A stretch of DNA of 64,000 bases from Treponema sp. (GTDB taxonomy: Bacteria > Spirochaetota > Spirochaetia > Treponematales > Treponemataceae). The stretch is taken from NCBI GenBank assembly GCA_002749205.1, contig PDOP01000036.1:1-64000 (forward strand), written 5' to 3'. This document shows, piece after piece, positions 43,135-51,770 of the stretch (its first letter is position 1; each line of letters begins with the position of its first letter). Both the position numbers and the translations under genes were made by a program. The notes under the pieces were generated by a model, which worked only from the letters and a program-made list of their open reading frames with translations, was not told the DNA's origin and searched no databases.

Positions 43135-43260
43135 GCAACCCGACGGGCTCGCATAATCTTTTTGCCTTTTCTTTTTATTTCAAACAGCGTCTAAGAATAG
43201 CCGCTTTTTCTTAAAAAATTTAAGCGACAAAAAGGATAGACGAGCCCGCCCAAATCAGGC
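43135..43260 (-). repeat. family 1 dispersed palindromic element (subtype A)
   Basis: It reads GCAACCCGACGGGCTCGC, then ATAATCTTTTTGCC, a central region with AGCGTCTAAGAATAGCCGCT, then GGCAAAAAGG-type pairing ACAAAAAGGATAGACGAGCCC and CAAATCAGG. A family 2 element follows at 43356. Confidence 0.75.
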
Positions 43261-43355
43261 TAAAGATAAAAGCTCATCATGCCGGTTTTCTGCCAAGCAT
43301 CACAACTCCCTGTTAAGTGGAGAAGTTCCCGCACTTCGGCAAGCTCAGTAGCCGC

Positions 43356-43492
43356 CTGCCGAGGGGGTAGCGGAAAAACAATTGCCTTGTTTAAATTTTT
43401 AAGTAATCGAGGCTGACGGTTAGGAAAACTCGATAGAATTTTTTTTTAAGAAAAAAGGCAATTTTTTGTAGCGAGGGGGATACATCCCCCTT
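43356..43492 (+). repeat. family 2 nested-hairpin element
   Basis: The order is GAGGGGGTAGCGG, CAATTGCCTTG, inner ATCGAG/CTCGAT, AAGGCAATT, GTAGCGAGGGGGATACATCCCCCTTC. It is the closest match to 12645-12780, in the same orientation relative to the adjoining family 1 element. Confidence 0.75.
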
Positions 43493-43524
43493 CAAAAATA
43501 CCTGATACAAATTTTTAACTCGGC

Positions 43525-43552
43525 TTGACATTTGTTTTTTTTTAAGTAAGAT
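43525..43552 (+). promoter_or_regulatory. promoter of the DUF2157 pair
   Basis: TTGACA and TAAGAT are 16 bases apart. GGAGG precedes the ATG. Confidence 0.6.
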
Positions 43553-43568
43553 TTCGGAAGGAGGCGAA

Positions 43569-44849
43569 ATGATGAAGATTTTATCGGAATTGGAAAATTT
43601 AGTCGCCGCACAAGTTATCGATACGGAAACTGCCGAAAAAATACGGCTGTATTATACGCAAAAAGAAAAGAAGGTTCAAACCGGCTTTGTCTTTGGAGTA
43701 CTTGGGGCGGCGTTGGTCGGGCTCGGAATTATTTTACTGATTGCTCATAATTGGGACGGCATTACAAGACCCGTCAAAACGGCAATCGCTTTTTTACCGC
43801 TTGTTATCGGACAGGGACTTTGCGGTTATACGCTTGCAAAAAAAGCCTGCAATAAAACTTGGAGAGAAAGCAGTGCGATTTTTCTGGTGCTTGGATTGGG
43901 TGCAAGTATAGCTTTGATTGCTCAAGTGTATCACATCCCCGGTTATCTTTCGGATTTGCTGTTTCTTTGGATGCTGCTTGCGCTTCCTGTTGTATACATT
44001 ATGCGCTCATCTGTTGCGGGGCTGTTTTACATTGTGGGGATAACAGGTTTTGTGCTGTCGTTTGATTTTTTTCAAAACAAAACCGCCCGCCTTTTCTATC
44101 CGCTTTTGCTGGCAAGTGTTTTACCGTATTATTATTTTTTGGCTCGCAAAAATATTGAAAGTCGTGTCGTTCCGTTTTTTAATTTTTTTATTTCGGCATC
44201 GCTGACAATCTGTTTGGGATTTATAATAACAGCCTTAAAACCTACGGAAATGACTGCTTGGCTTTTTTATATAAACCTTTTTGCGTTTTACATCTTACTT
44301 GGACAAACCAAGTTTTTAAAAAAACAATTTGCGGGCGGAAGTATAATCTCTGTTTTTGGACATTTAGGAATGCTTGTCATTCTTTTTATAGCAAGTTTTT
44401 TTAAATCGGAATATACACAAGCTGTTAATAAATCGAACATTGTATTTTTACTTGCCATACTGATTTTTACGGCGTTAATTGCTTTTTTTGTTTTACAAAA
44501 TAGATACAAAATCAAAAGCAACATAATAAGCATACCACTCATCAATTATGTATTTATTCCGATTTTTATCATTTTTTCTTTCAGCAAATGGGGAACGGCT
44601 TCGCGTTTGGCAATTAACCTGCTAATTTTTTTAACTGCTCTTTATTTTATTATTAACGGACTAAAGGCTGTAAAAGCAGGTGTGCTGAATTACGGATTGA
44701 TTATCTTAATCGCTCTTGTTGCTTTTAGATTTTTTGACACTTCGATTAGTTTTATAATTAGAGGAGCAGCCTTCGTGATTGTCGGTGTCGGATTTTTCAT
44801 TGCAAATTATGTATTATTTAAAAAGAGAGGTAAAAATGAAAATAAATAA
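43569..44849 (+). CDS. DUF2157 polytopic membrane protein
   Basis: A protein of 426 residues. A soluble N-terminal helical segment (1-40) with LVAAQVIDTETAEKIRLYY is typical of DUF2157, and the first membrane helix carries GAALVGLGIILLIAHNWDGI. About twelve membrane helices follow. A second ATG directly after the first is an equal start option. It overlaps the GDYXXLXY gene by 14 bases; these two families are a common gene pair whose function is unknown, probably acting together in the inner membrane. Confidence 0.85.
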   Translation: MMKILSELENLVAAQVIDTETAEKIRLYYTQKEKKVQTGFVFGVLGAALVGLGIILLIAHNWDGITRPVKTAIAFLPLVIGQGLCGYTLAKKACNKTWRESSAIFLVLGLGASIALIAQVYHIPGYLSDLLFLWMLLALPVVYIMRSSVAGLFYIVGITGFVLSFDFFQNKTARLFYPLLLASVLPYYYFLARKNIESRVVPFFNFFISASLTICLGFIITALKPTEMTAWLFYINLFAFYILLGQTKFLKKQFAGGSIISVFGHLGMLVILFIASFFKSEYTQAVNKSNIVFLLAILIFTALIAFFVLQNRYKIKSNIISIPLINYVFIPIFIIFSFSKWGTASRLAINLLIFLTALYFIINGLKAVKAGVLNYGLIILIALVAFRFFDTSISFIIRGAAFVIVGVGFFIANYVLFKKRGKNENK

Positions 44850-45393
44850 ACTGCTCATTTTTGGAGTGCTTGTTTTGGTGCAATTATTTTTTCCTGCAAA
44901 GATGATTTGGCAGCAGGAACATATTATCAAACACGGCAAACTTTATCGATTTAAAACAAAGCCGATTGACCCGACCGACCCTATACGGGGAAAATACATT
45001 TCGCTTAATTTTGAAGCAAATGAATTTAAAATCAGCAACAAAACAGATTGGGAAGATGTATATTGTGCATACGCCATAATCGAAACGGACGAAAAAGGAT
45101 TTGCCAAAGTAAAAAGTGTAAGTAAAACAAAACCAACCGACACCGAAAACTTTGTTTGGATACGAACCGGCCTTTTCAGTTATGACGATGATGAGGACAC
45201 CCTTACATTAAGATACACCTTCGATAAATTCTACATGGAAGAGTCAAAAGCAGCTAAGGCAGAAAAACTGTATCAAAAAACGAGCGAACAAGATATTACT
45301 TACGCAACAGTTTACATCAAAAACGGGAAGGCTGTTTTGGGCAATGTTTACGTAAACGATAAACCGATTAGCGAATTGATAAAACAGAAATAA
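44836..45393 (+). CDS. GDYXXLXY-domain protein
   Basis: A protein of 185 residues. An N-terminal membrane or signal helix (MKINKLLIFGVLVLVQLFF) is followed by an extracytoplasmic domain with the family motif in the form DPIRGKYISLNFEANEF, and TVYIKNGKAVLGNVYVNDKPI near the end. ATG 44836 is preceded by AGAGG and lies inside the end of the DUF2157 gene, the usual arrangement. The motif has Lys instead of the usual Asp in GDY. The function is unknown. Confidence 0.82.
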   Translation: MKINKLLIFGVLVLVQLFFPAKMIWQQEHIIKHGKLYRFKTKPIDPTDPIRGKYISLNFEANEFKISNKTDWEDVYCAYAIIETDEKGFAKVKSVSKTKPTDTENFVWIRTGLFSYDDDEDTLTLRYTFDKFYMEESKAAKAEKLYQKTSEQDITYATVYIKNGKAVLGNVYVNDKPISELIKQK

Positions 45394-45440
45394 AGCCAAA
45401 TAGTATGTCGATAAGTTTTATGTGTAGCGTCTTATTTAGT

Positions 45441-45575
45441 TTGGGGGGTAGCGACGGATCCTTGCTTATGTTTAAATTTAATTAAGAATTGTGATTTGAA
45501 GTGATAACGGAAAATCACAAATAAAAGAAAACAGAAAAATAAGCAAGAGCCAAAGCGAGGGGGAGCCCCCCCTCT
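45441..45575 (+). repeat. family 2 element, diverged
   Basis: It keeps GGGGGGTAGCG at the left and GCGAGGGGGAGCCCCCCCTC at the right. The enclosed arms are CTTGCTTAT/ATAAGCAAG and the inner hairpin is TTGTGATTT/AAAATCACAA. So the stems are kept while their sequences differ from the other copies. Confidence 0.6.
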
Positions 45576-45612
45576 TAAAGTATTTTAAATTTCTTCATTA
45601 GTTTTTAGAGCT

Positions 45613-46926
45613 TTATTCCAACACGGCAATTGTTTCAACATGTGCAGTGTGCGGAAACATGTCAACCGGCATAATTTTTTTTACGCAATAGCTTTGTTTT
45701 AAAATTGCAATATCTCGTGAAAGTGTCGAAGGCTTACAACTTACATAAATAATGCGAGACGGTAAAATACGCAAAATGGTTTTTAAAACTTCAGGGGCAC
45801 AACCGCTTCTTGGCGGATCCAAAACAATTAAATCAGGCTTTTCGTATTGTTTAATCCATTTTGTCAAAACACAAGACGCCTTACCGCATTCAAAAATTGC
45901 GTTTTCAATATTATTCAACTCGGCATTTTCTTTTGCATTTTGAATTGAAGAAAATGCAATATCGTTTCCGCGAACCAGTTTTGCTTTTTTTGAAAGCATC
46001 AAACTTATTGTACCGACACCGCAAAATAAATCCCAAACTTGCTGACAGCCCGTTAATTCGGCAGACTCAAAAATTTTTTTATACAACACTTCCGTTTGCA
46101 AATGATTAACCTGAAAAAAAGTATCCGCAGAAATTTTAAAACGCAAACCTGCAAGCCTGTCAGTAATACTACCCGTACCATACAGCACTTCAATAATACC
46201 GGTTTTCGCATCTTGCCGGACAACGCTTTCAATCGAAGGAAAAGCCTTTATTAAACTGTCGGCTAAACCCTTCAAGAGCGACAAACCTCTTTGAGCCTTA
46301 CACTCACCTTTTATTACAATTAACTTTTTGTTGTCGAAAGCGGTTCGAATAATCAATTCAGAAATTACGCAACTTCTGTCAACCGTATTTAACCACACAC
46401 TACATTCATCTAAAATAGCAGCATTTTCTTTTTTGTAAATAATGCTGTCATGCTCGAACAGCACATCATTTGAATTAGGCAAATAAGAGCCAAACCCAAT
46501 CCGCCCGTCTGGCATAACCGCAGATGCGTACCTTGCCTTGTTGCGGTATCGGTCAGGATCGGTCATACCGATAATCGGCTCAAAGACATTGTCCAGAAGA
46601 TTCACTTTTGCAATTCTATTCAGTGCATTTTTGACAATCGCATTTTTTTCACTTAACTGTGCCGAATACTGCAACCTTGAAATTGCAGCCCCACCGCTAC
46701 ACCTTTGATATTTATCATGCGGTACAACGCTTAACGGCGAAAAACTTTCAACTTCCAAAACTTCCGCAAACGCATAACGCTTTTTTTTACTGCACACTTT
46801 TATTCTGACAACATCTTGCGGAATTGCCCCTTTGACAAAATATGTAAAACCGTCCTTATGAGCAACACCTCGCCCATCATCAGTAATCGATTCAATTCTA
46901 ACTGTTTCGCCTGTTTTCATTTTCAA
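45613..46926 (-). CDS. rlmD: 23S rRNA (uracil-5-)methyltransferase, RlmD/TrmA family
   Basis: A protein of 437 residues. An N-terminal TRAM domain (1-58) is followed by the methyltransferase: QVWDLFCGVGTISLML (SAM binding), VLDPPRSGCAPEVLKTI and the catalytic Cys in IIYVSCKPSTLSRDI. FFQVNHLQTEVLY precedes the SAM site. Only one Cys (RCSGGAAIS) remains where RlmD has a CxxCGGC-type Fe-S cluster site, so this member seems to lack the cluster. It methylates a uracil in 23S rRNA, or possibly tRNA; the exact site cannot be told. It is monocistronic. Confidence 0.88.
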   Translation of the reverse strand: MKMKTGETVRIESITDDGRGVAHKDGFTYFVKGAIPQDVVRIKVCSKKKRYAFAEVLEVESFSPLSVVPHDKYQRCSGGAAISRLQYSAQLSEKNAIVKNALNRIAKVNLLDNVFEPIIGMTDPDRYRNKARYASAVMPDGRIGFGSYLPNSNDVLFEHDSIIYKKENAAILDECSVWLNTVDRSCVISELIIRTAFDNKKLIVIKGECKAQRGLSLLKGLADSLIKAFPSIESVVRQDAKTGIIEVLYGTGSITDRLAGLRFKISADTFFQVNHLQTEVLYKKIFESAELTGCQQVWDLFCGVGTISLMLSKKAKLVRGNDIAFSSIQNAKENAELNNIENAIFECGKASCVLTKWIKQYEKPDLIVLDPPRSGCAPEVLKTILRILPSRIIYVSCKPSTLSRDIAILKQSYCVKKIMPVDMFPHTAHVETIAVLE

Positions 46927-47000
46927 AAAAGTAACACAATAAAACCATTAAGTCAATGCAAAAAAAAAGGCATATTTTCTAATAAGTCGCTTCGCTTTTC

Positions 47001-47133
47001 AACCCAACGGGCTTGCATAACCTTTTGCCCTCTACCGGAATAAATGAACAACGCTTCTTCTGCCGGCGAAGGTTGTTTCTTTTTGAATTTAATCGGGCAA
47101 AAGTGTAGACGGCGCCCGTTCAAATCAGGTTAA
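47001..47133 (-). repeat. family 1 dispersed palindromic element (subtype A)
   Basis: The left arm is AACCCAACGGGCTTGCATAACC plus TTTTGCCC. The right arm is GGGCAAAAGTGTAGACGG, then CGCCCGTTCAAATCAGG. A GAAGGTTGTT/AACAACGCTTC stem lies in the centre. Confidence 0.7.
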
Positions 47134-47202
47134 ACGAAATTGCATACAGGGCAGGACTTTTAGATAACTTAACGATAGCTTGTGTATAATGGGTATGGTG
47201 TA

Positions 47203-47235
47203 AAATCAAATCGGGGACACCTTATGTCCCCGATT
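47203..47235 (-). terminator. terminator of the prd operon
   Basis: AATCGGGGACA and TGTCCCCGATT pair perfectly, nine bases after the prdB stop. A T-rich but interrupted stretch follows on the minus strand. Confidence 0.7.
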
Positions 47236-47243
47236 AAATCCTT

Positions 47244-47969
47244 TTATACCACAGCGATATATTCGTATGGTATTGGAACAATCTTGCCCGCTGATGGTAT
47301 TTCAATCAGCTGTCGCAATGTGTCTTTTAGGATATTTGTTTGCATTTCAGGATTGTTAGGCTCGCCTACATTTGCACCCATAGGCACAATAGGAGCTACA
47401 GCCCTTGGTGTTCCGTTTTGTCTTACGACCGGTGGTAATGCCGCTATGATTATCGTAGGAATACCCGATTCCTCTATCGCTCTCTGTACAATTACAGCTG
47501 AGCGGTGGCAAGTACCTCATCCTGCGGTAAGAACAACAGCATCTACATCTTCCTCTTTTAATTTTTTTGCGATAGCAGGGCCTGTTTCTTGGGTGAACTT
47601 AGTTTGATCACCACCACCGCCCATGAAGCCGAAAAGCACAGGTGCAACCGACTTAATAAAGCCTTCTTTTTCAAGTTCCTGCAAACGCGTAATAGGGAAC
47701 ATGCAGTTAATGTCTTTGTTTACATCACCGTTGTCATAACCACCATGCGAAACCATTAAATCACCGGGTTTTGTATTGCCGGGTATTTCTCTAAATGAAG
47801 AGTCTCCTGCTAAATTAAACCTGGCATCTGTTTTAAGATGCACACCTGCCGCAGTTGCAATAGCAACACGCATATCTTTCAGCTCTTTTGTTACCGGAGT
47901 CCACACTGGTGGCGGAGTAATCGGTACAAAAATTTCAGACTGTAAGCCTTTAACTGTTGTAAGACTCAT
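47244..47969 (-). CDS. prdB: D-proline reductase subunit PrdB (selenoprotein)
   Basis: A protein of 241 residues read through an in-frame TGA at 47517-47519 (Sec151). Before it comes VDAVVLTAG, after it GTCHRSAVIVQRAIEESGI, the GrdB/PrdB selenocysteine site, and the frame ends at TAA 47244. The selenocysteine attacks the alpha carbon of D-proline during ring opening to 5-aminovalerate. ATG 47969 has GGAGG seven bases upstream; longer frames start in the upstream gene. A SECIS-like hairpin lies just after the TGA. It is the last gene of prdC-prdA-small protein-prdB and overlaps the small gene by 20 bases. Confidence 0.95.
47479..47503 (-). promoter_or_regulatory. bacterial SECIS-like hairpin of prdB
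   Basis: On the minus strand GCTC and GAGC enclose CTGTA and TACAG around loop ATTG. It starts about 13 bases after the TGA codon, within the range for SelB recruitment. Confidence 0.6.
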
Positions 47970-48225
47970 TGTTAGCCTCCTTAATAATTGCTCGTTTTTT
48001 GTTGATGTACTCTGAATCGACAGCATCACTCATAACTTCAGGGAAGCTCATCATAAAGCCGACTATCATACCAACTTTAAGATCGTAATCGGAAATAACC
48101 ATTCTAAGCGGTAATCTCATATATCCCAGTCTTCCCTTAAAATCAATTGCAACCGATCCATCGGTAACCTCAACAATTATACCTTCCATATAGCGCTCAG
48201 TTGAAATATATTTCAACTTTTCCAT
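47950..48225 (-). CDS. small CBO2463/CBO2479-type protein of the proline reductase operon
   Basis: A cytoplasmic protein of 91 residues: a small beta-strand domain (ERYMEGIIVEVTDGSVAIDFKGRLGYMRLPLRMVI split over strands) then SDYDLKVGMIVGFMMSFPEV and a Lys-rich end. I recognise it as the small protein found beside prdA in proline-reducing clostridia. Its chemical role is unknown; assembly or regulation of the reductase is a guess from position. AAGGA in the prdA end serves as its ribosome binding site. The gap to prdA is two bases. Confidence 0.75.
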   Translation of the reverse strand: MEKLKYISTERYMEGIIVEVTDGSVAIDFKGRLGYMRLPLRMVISDYDLKVGMIVGFMMSFPEVMSDAVDSEYINKKRAIIKEANNESYNS

Positions 48226-48227
48226 AA

Positions 48228-50090
48228 CTATTCCTTCTCGTAAATCTCAGCGCGCTTCTTGCTCTTTTCCAAAACCTGCTCATTTTCAACAAGCTCAATT
48301 TTAGTTCCCAATTCTTTTTCAATTGCTGCAATATTATTGAGCTTTACATTCCTGTTCCATTTTCGCTCTGCGGCTTTTACTTCTTCGCCTGCAATTACAG
48401 ATTTCAGCATTGATAAAGCTCGTATAGCATCTTCAGATGTCATACAGTTATTTTCAAGAATTTCGTTTTCGATACCTTGCTGTGATTTATTGTTGTCAAC
48501 CATATTTTTCATATATTCATTTCCAACAACCAATGCACCTTGTACTGCCGAGAATGTCATACCGACAACAGGTATTCCGCGTTTACCTACTTCTTCATGG
48601 TGAGCGGCAAAGTCAATGTGGTTGTTTCCAAAGCCTTCAGTTGTAATAATTACACCATCAGGATTTACAGCCTCAACTGCCATACCAAGTCTTCTGGAAA
48701 CATAGAATTTTTCTGAATTTACCTGTGGTGAGCCAACAAATAACACACCGCAAAGATCTATTTCAGGGTCAGCCATTGCTTCAAGAACAAGTGGCTCTCT
48801 GAAATAATGTCTTGATGTTTCTTTTGATGCAGGACCGATACATGTTAAAGCATGTATACCACCGTCTAATACCTCAAGCGGAGAAAGCATAACAGGAACA
48901 TTACCTAAGTCAACATTAGGCTTTGCACCAAGTGTTCCTACCGGTTCAAGCGGTAAAATCAAATTGTCGTGCATAGCACCTTGTCCCATTATTTCTTTAC
49001 AGATAAGAACCTTAGTTTTTCCGGGTCGTCTTACTTGCTCGAATTTTTCGTTTCTAACTTCAAGTGAAGCTTCAGCTTTTTTCAAGGCTTGTCTAATTTC
49101 ATCAACTATAACGTCTGATGCCTTATGAGCCGCCAACGGACCTCTTCTTTCCATATTTGTTCCGGCTTTAATAACAACTTCTGTTTTGATGAAAATCTCA
49201 CCCTTATCAGGTGAACCGGGTCTGCCCCACATAATGTTTCTGTCCATACGACCTTCAGATGAACCGAACTCACCAATTTGTACACCGTTTTCATCGGTTC
49301 CTGTTACTATAAAGACAGTACCGTCAAGCACGCGTGTAACACCTTCGCCAAGATCTCCGTCTTCTTTTGTAGCGATAGGTTGAACATCCATTATAGTTTC
49401 GGAATATTCAGAATATTTTTCCGGTGTAATAATATCCATCTTGAGTTTTACAACAAGCTCTTCAGATGCAACAGCATCTTTTTCTATGTCATCGCGAATA
49501 TAAAGTGTTGTACCATCAAGCTTTGTTTCAGAACCACGCTTGATTTCAGAAATCTTAAAGTATTTCCTTTCAAGAGTGCGTAAAACTCTTTCTGACTGAT
49601 TGGCACCTGTTGATGCAGCTGAATTCATACCGGCAACACCGGCTAAAGCCCCACCTGCTACAGTTTGTGAAGGGGCATAAGAACCGCCCATAGGTATTTC
49701 CAAATTAATGTTTTTACCTTCGCCAATGCTGATTTTAAGCACACCTGCATTAGCTGTTTGGGCCATGTTTGAATTGTTGCTCTGTACTGCCACAGGTGCA
49801 GATTGCTCAGCCACTGCATCTTGTTTTGCAGGCAGACTTGAAGCACCGTCTACAAGATCAGGGGTAAGCGGTGTAAGAGCATCAACTGTTTTTGTTAATT
49901 TTCCACCGAGAACCTCTCCAATTTTAAGACAGTTATCAGGTATTGTCAACAATCCGGAGTCTACAAGATCAGGGAAAATTGCCGGATCTTCCAAGTTGGA
50001 TGGGTCAATAGAACTGCCACCCTCAAATCTACAACAAGTAATAGCTGGGTCATTCTCATGTTGCTTTGCTGTTTCATTTGTAATAGACAT
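48228..50090 (-). CDS. prdA: D-proline reductase proprotein PrdA
   Basis: A proprotein of 620 residues. It self-cleaves at Cys417 in GGIHALTCIGPA, leaving a pyruvoyl group on the new C-terminal chain that holds proline as a Schiff base. The N-terminal chain has a CC pair (AITCCRFEGG) and a low-complexity Ala/Gln/Asn linker (about 85-160). Further marks are RGPLAAHKASDVIVDEIR and EIMGQGAMHDNLILPLEPVG. It pairs with PrdB, and PrdC delivers electrons. AGGAGG precedes the ATG. It lies 23 bases after the extended prdC stop. Confidence 0.95.
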   Translation of the reverse strand: MSITNETAKQHENDPAITCCRFEGGSSIDPSNLEDPAIFPDLVDSGLLTIPDNCLKIGEVLGGKLTKTVDALTPLTPDLVDGASSLPAKQDAVAEQSAPVAVQSNNSNMAQTANAGVLKISIGEGKNINLEIPMGGSYAPSQTVAGGALAGVAGMNSAASTGANQSERVLRTLERKYFKISEIKRGSETKLDGTTLYIRDDIEKDAVASEELVVKLKMDIITPEKYSEYSETIMDVQPIATKEDGDLGEGVTRVLDGTVFIVTGTDENGVQIGEFGSSEGRMDRNIMWGRPGSPDKGEIFIKTEVVIKAGTNMERRGPLAAHKASDVIVDEIRQALKKAEASLEVRNEKFEQVRRPGKTKVLICKEIMGQGAMHDNLILPLEPVGTLGAKPNVDLGNVPVMLSPLEVLDGGIHALTCIGPASKETSRHYFREPLVLEAMADPEIDLCGVLFVGSPQVNSEKFYVSRRLGMAVEAVNPDGVIITTEGFGNNHIDFAAHHEEVGKRGIPVVGMTFSAVQGALVVGNEYMKNMVDNNKSQQGIENEILENNCMTSEDAIRALSMLKSVIAGEEVKAAERKWNRNVKLNNIAAIEKELGTKIELVENEQVLEKSKKRAEIYEKE

Positions 50091-50113
50091 TCATTCCTCC
50101 TAAAAGTATGATT

Positions 50114-51388
50114 TTAATTTTCAGTTTTTCTGTATAGCCTATGCCAACCGGCACGGAGAACATGGTCAGTTGAATGATAAAGCGGAACTCCTAACCTAGG
50201 AGCTGTAGTTGCAACCGTGTTTGTTCATCCTTCGCAAGTGCCGGCTATGATCACTTGCGCTCCTTCTTTCTTTAAGTATAAAACTTTTTCAGCTTGACCG
50301 GGACAAATACCTGGTAAATCACATCTAAGTCGACCGTTTACATCAACCATTCTTTTGCAGTTAGTAGAAGCAACAACTTCACCTCCCATATCCTCTGCAA
50401 TTTGTGTAAGCCTTGGAATACCTGCCCCGCATTCACACCCTATTACACCAAATTTTCTGGTTTCCTTAGGGAACGGAACAGCTGCCAAAACACCGCCCAA
50501 AGTCTTAACAACAGGTCTGTTTTCATCGCCGGGTTGTCCCGTAAAAGGACCTCCCAATACAAGCTCACCACGAGGCTCAATAAAACCTCCTGCTTGTTCA
50601 ACATATGTTGAAATAGGTGAGCCAATCGGTACATCAAAAAACACTTGCGGATTTTGCACCCGACCGGCGACAGTAATATCCTTAACAATACAAGGCATTT
50701 TTTTATCCACAGCTCGAACTATGTTTTTTATTGTTTCAACATTTGAAACTACTGCATTCGCCTTTGACGGAAGTTGTCCCGGCTCCAGCACAATGCCAAG
50801 AATTTCTCTTATAATAACCCTTTCATCACCGGCAGGATACATTTCAGGCAATGCTTTAACCGTTATGTTCTTAATCTCTTTACAAGCCCTTCCTAATGCA
50901 GTCATTGCTTTTAAGTTTTTTGTTTTAATCGCAATATAACCTTGATCGGCTTGCACAATATCCATAACAATCTGCAAGCCACGAATAATCATCTCAGGGT
51001 GAGCTTCAGCAAACTTAATGTTATGCTTTAAAAAAGGCTCACACTCAGCGGCATTAACAATAACAGTGCCTTTTGGAACGGGAGTGGCAAACTTAACAGC
51101 CGCAGGAAACCCGGCGCCACCTGCCCCTATAATTCCGGCCTCTTTGATTAAATCAAGTGGCTCAGTCGATTTGAGCGGAACAAATTCGTCTGATTGCACC
51201 TTATCCGCATCAATAGTGATTGAATTATCGTCTATAGACACAACCCTACCGGCAACACTTGAAAAAATATTCGCTCCAAGCCCGTTAGGTTCAGCAATTA
51301 ACGAACCTCTCTTTACAACAGCATCTACCTCAACAACCGGCACACACGGCGCTCCAACATGCTGTTTTAACGGAAAAACATAATTCAC
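50114..51388 (-). CDS. prdC: proline reductase electron carrier PrdC (selenoprotein)
   Basis: A protein of 424 residues once the TGA at 50225-50227 is read as Sec388. The frame then runs GUTNTV, later VPLYHSTDHVLRA and WHRLYRKTEN to TAA at 50114, which is the conserved PrdC tail. The body is RnfC-like: an N-terminal barrel-sandwich domain (VEVDAVVKRGSLIAEPN), a nucleotide-binding IIGAGGAGFPAAVKF, VNAAECEPFLKHN, and cysteines in GCECGAGIP and KEGAQVIIAGTCEG. It passes electrons, probably from NADH, to PrdAB. GTG 51388 has GGAGG five bases upstream. A gene caller that treats TGA as stop would lose the last 37 codons. Confidence 0.95.
50186..50204 (-). promoter_or_regulatory. bacterial SECIS-like hairpin of prdC
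   Basis: On the minus strand AGCTCCTA and TAGGAGTT surround GGT, with a one-base mismatch low in the stem. The loop carries the G and U expected for SelB binding. It begins 20 bases after the TGA. Confidence 0.65.
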
Positions 51389-51770
51389 TTCAACCTCCAG
51401 AACACTAAAGGGCTTACCAAAAGAATTGACAATACCCTTAGATTTAATCTATACGAATTTTCATTCGGCACCTTAAAACAGATAAACGAGCAACCTGCAA
51501 AACTCTTCTGACTTTTGCAATTTCCTCAACCTTTAGTTTCAAAGTACGAGGAAAGTATATCAAAAAAAATATTTCCTGTCAATCATTTATTCAATAACTC
51601 TCAATATTTTTTTATTTTTTTTAAACTTTATACCCCCTAAAAAAAGTCGTCTTTTAAAATTTCTTCAATTCAAAAAACGACCTTTCAAAGCATACCCTCG
51701 TTTGAGGGTATAACTTTTTATAAACGAACCAATTGCAAAAAAAATCGGTTGCTTTTGCAATTTCCTCAAA
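51389..51770. other. intergenic region upstream of prdC
   Basis: No gene is seen. It holds the ABC operon terminator (51639-51681), a hairpin ATACCCTC/GAGGGTAT at 51692-51711, and two TTGCAA-type palindromes (about 51503-51528 and 51735-51760). A promoter for prd must lie here, but I could not choose one. I see no -24/-12 (sigma54) box of the kind used with PrdR in clostridia. Confidence 0.5.
51639..51681 (-). terminator. rho-independent terminator of the ABC exporter operon
   Basis: On the minus strand GTCGTTTTTT pairs with AAAAGACGAC (one T-G), followed by seven T's. Confidence 0.7.

Noticed and set aside
51389..51480. Sigma54 promoter for the prd operon
   Set aside because: I looked for a TGGCAC-N5-TTGC type box, as expected for PrdR control, and saw none.
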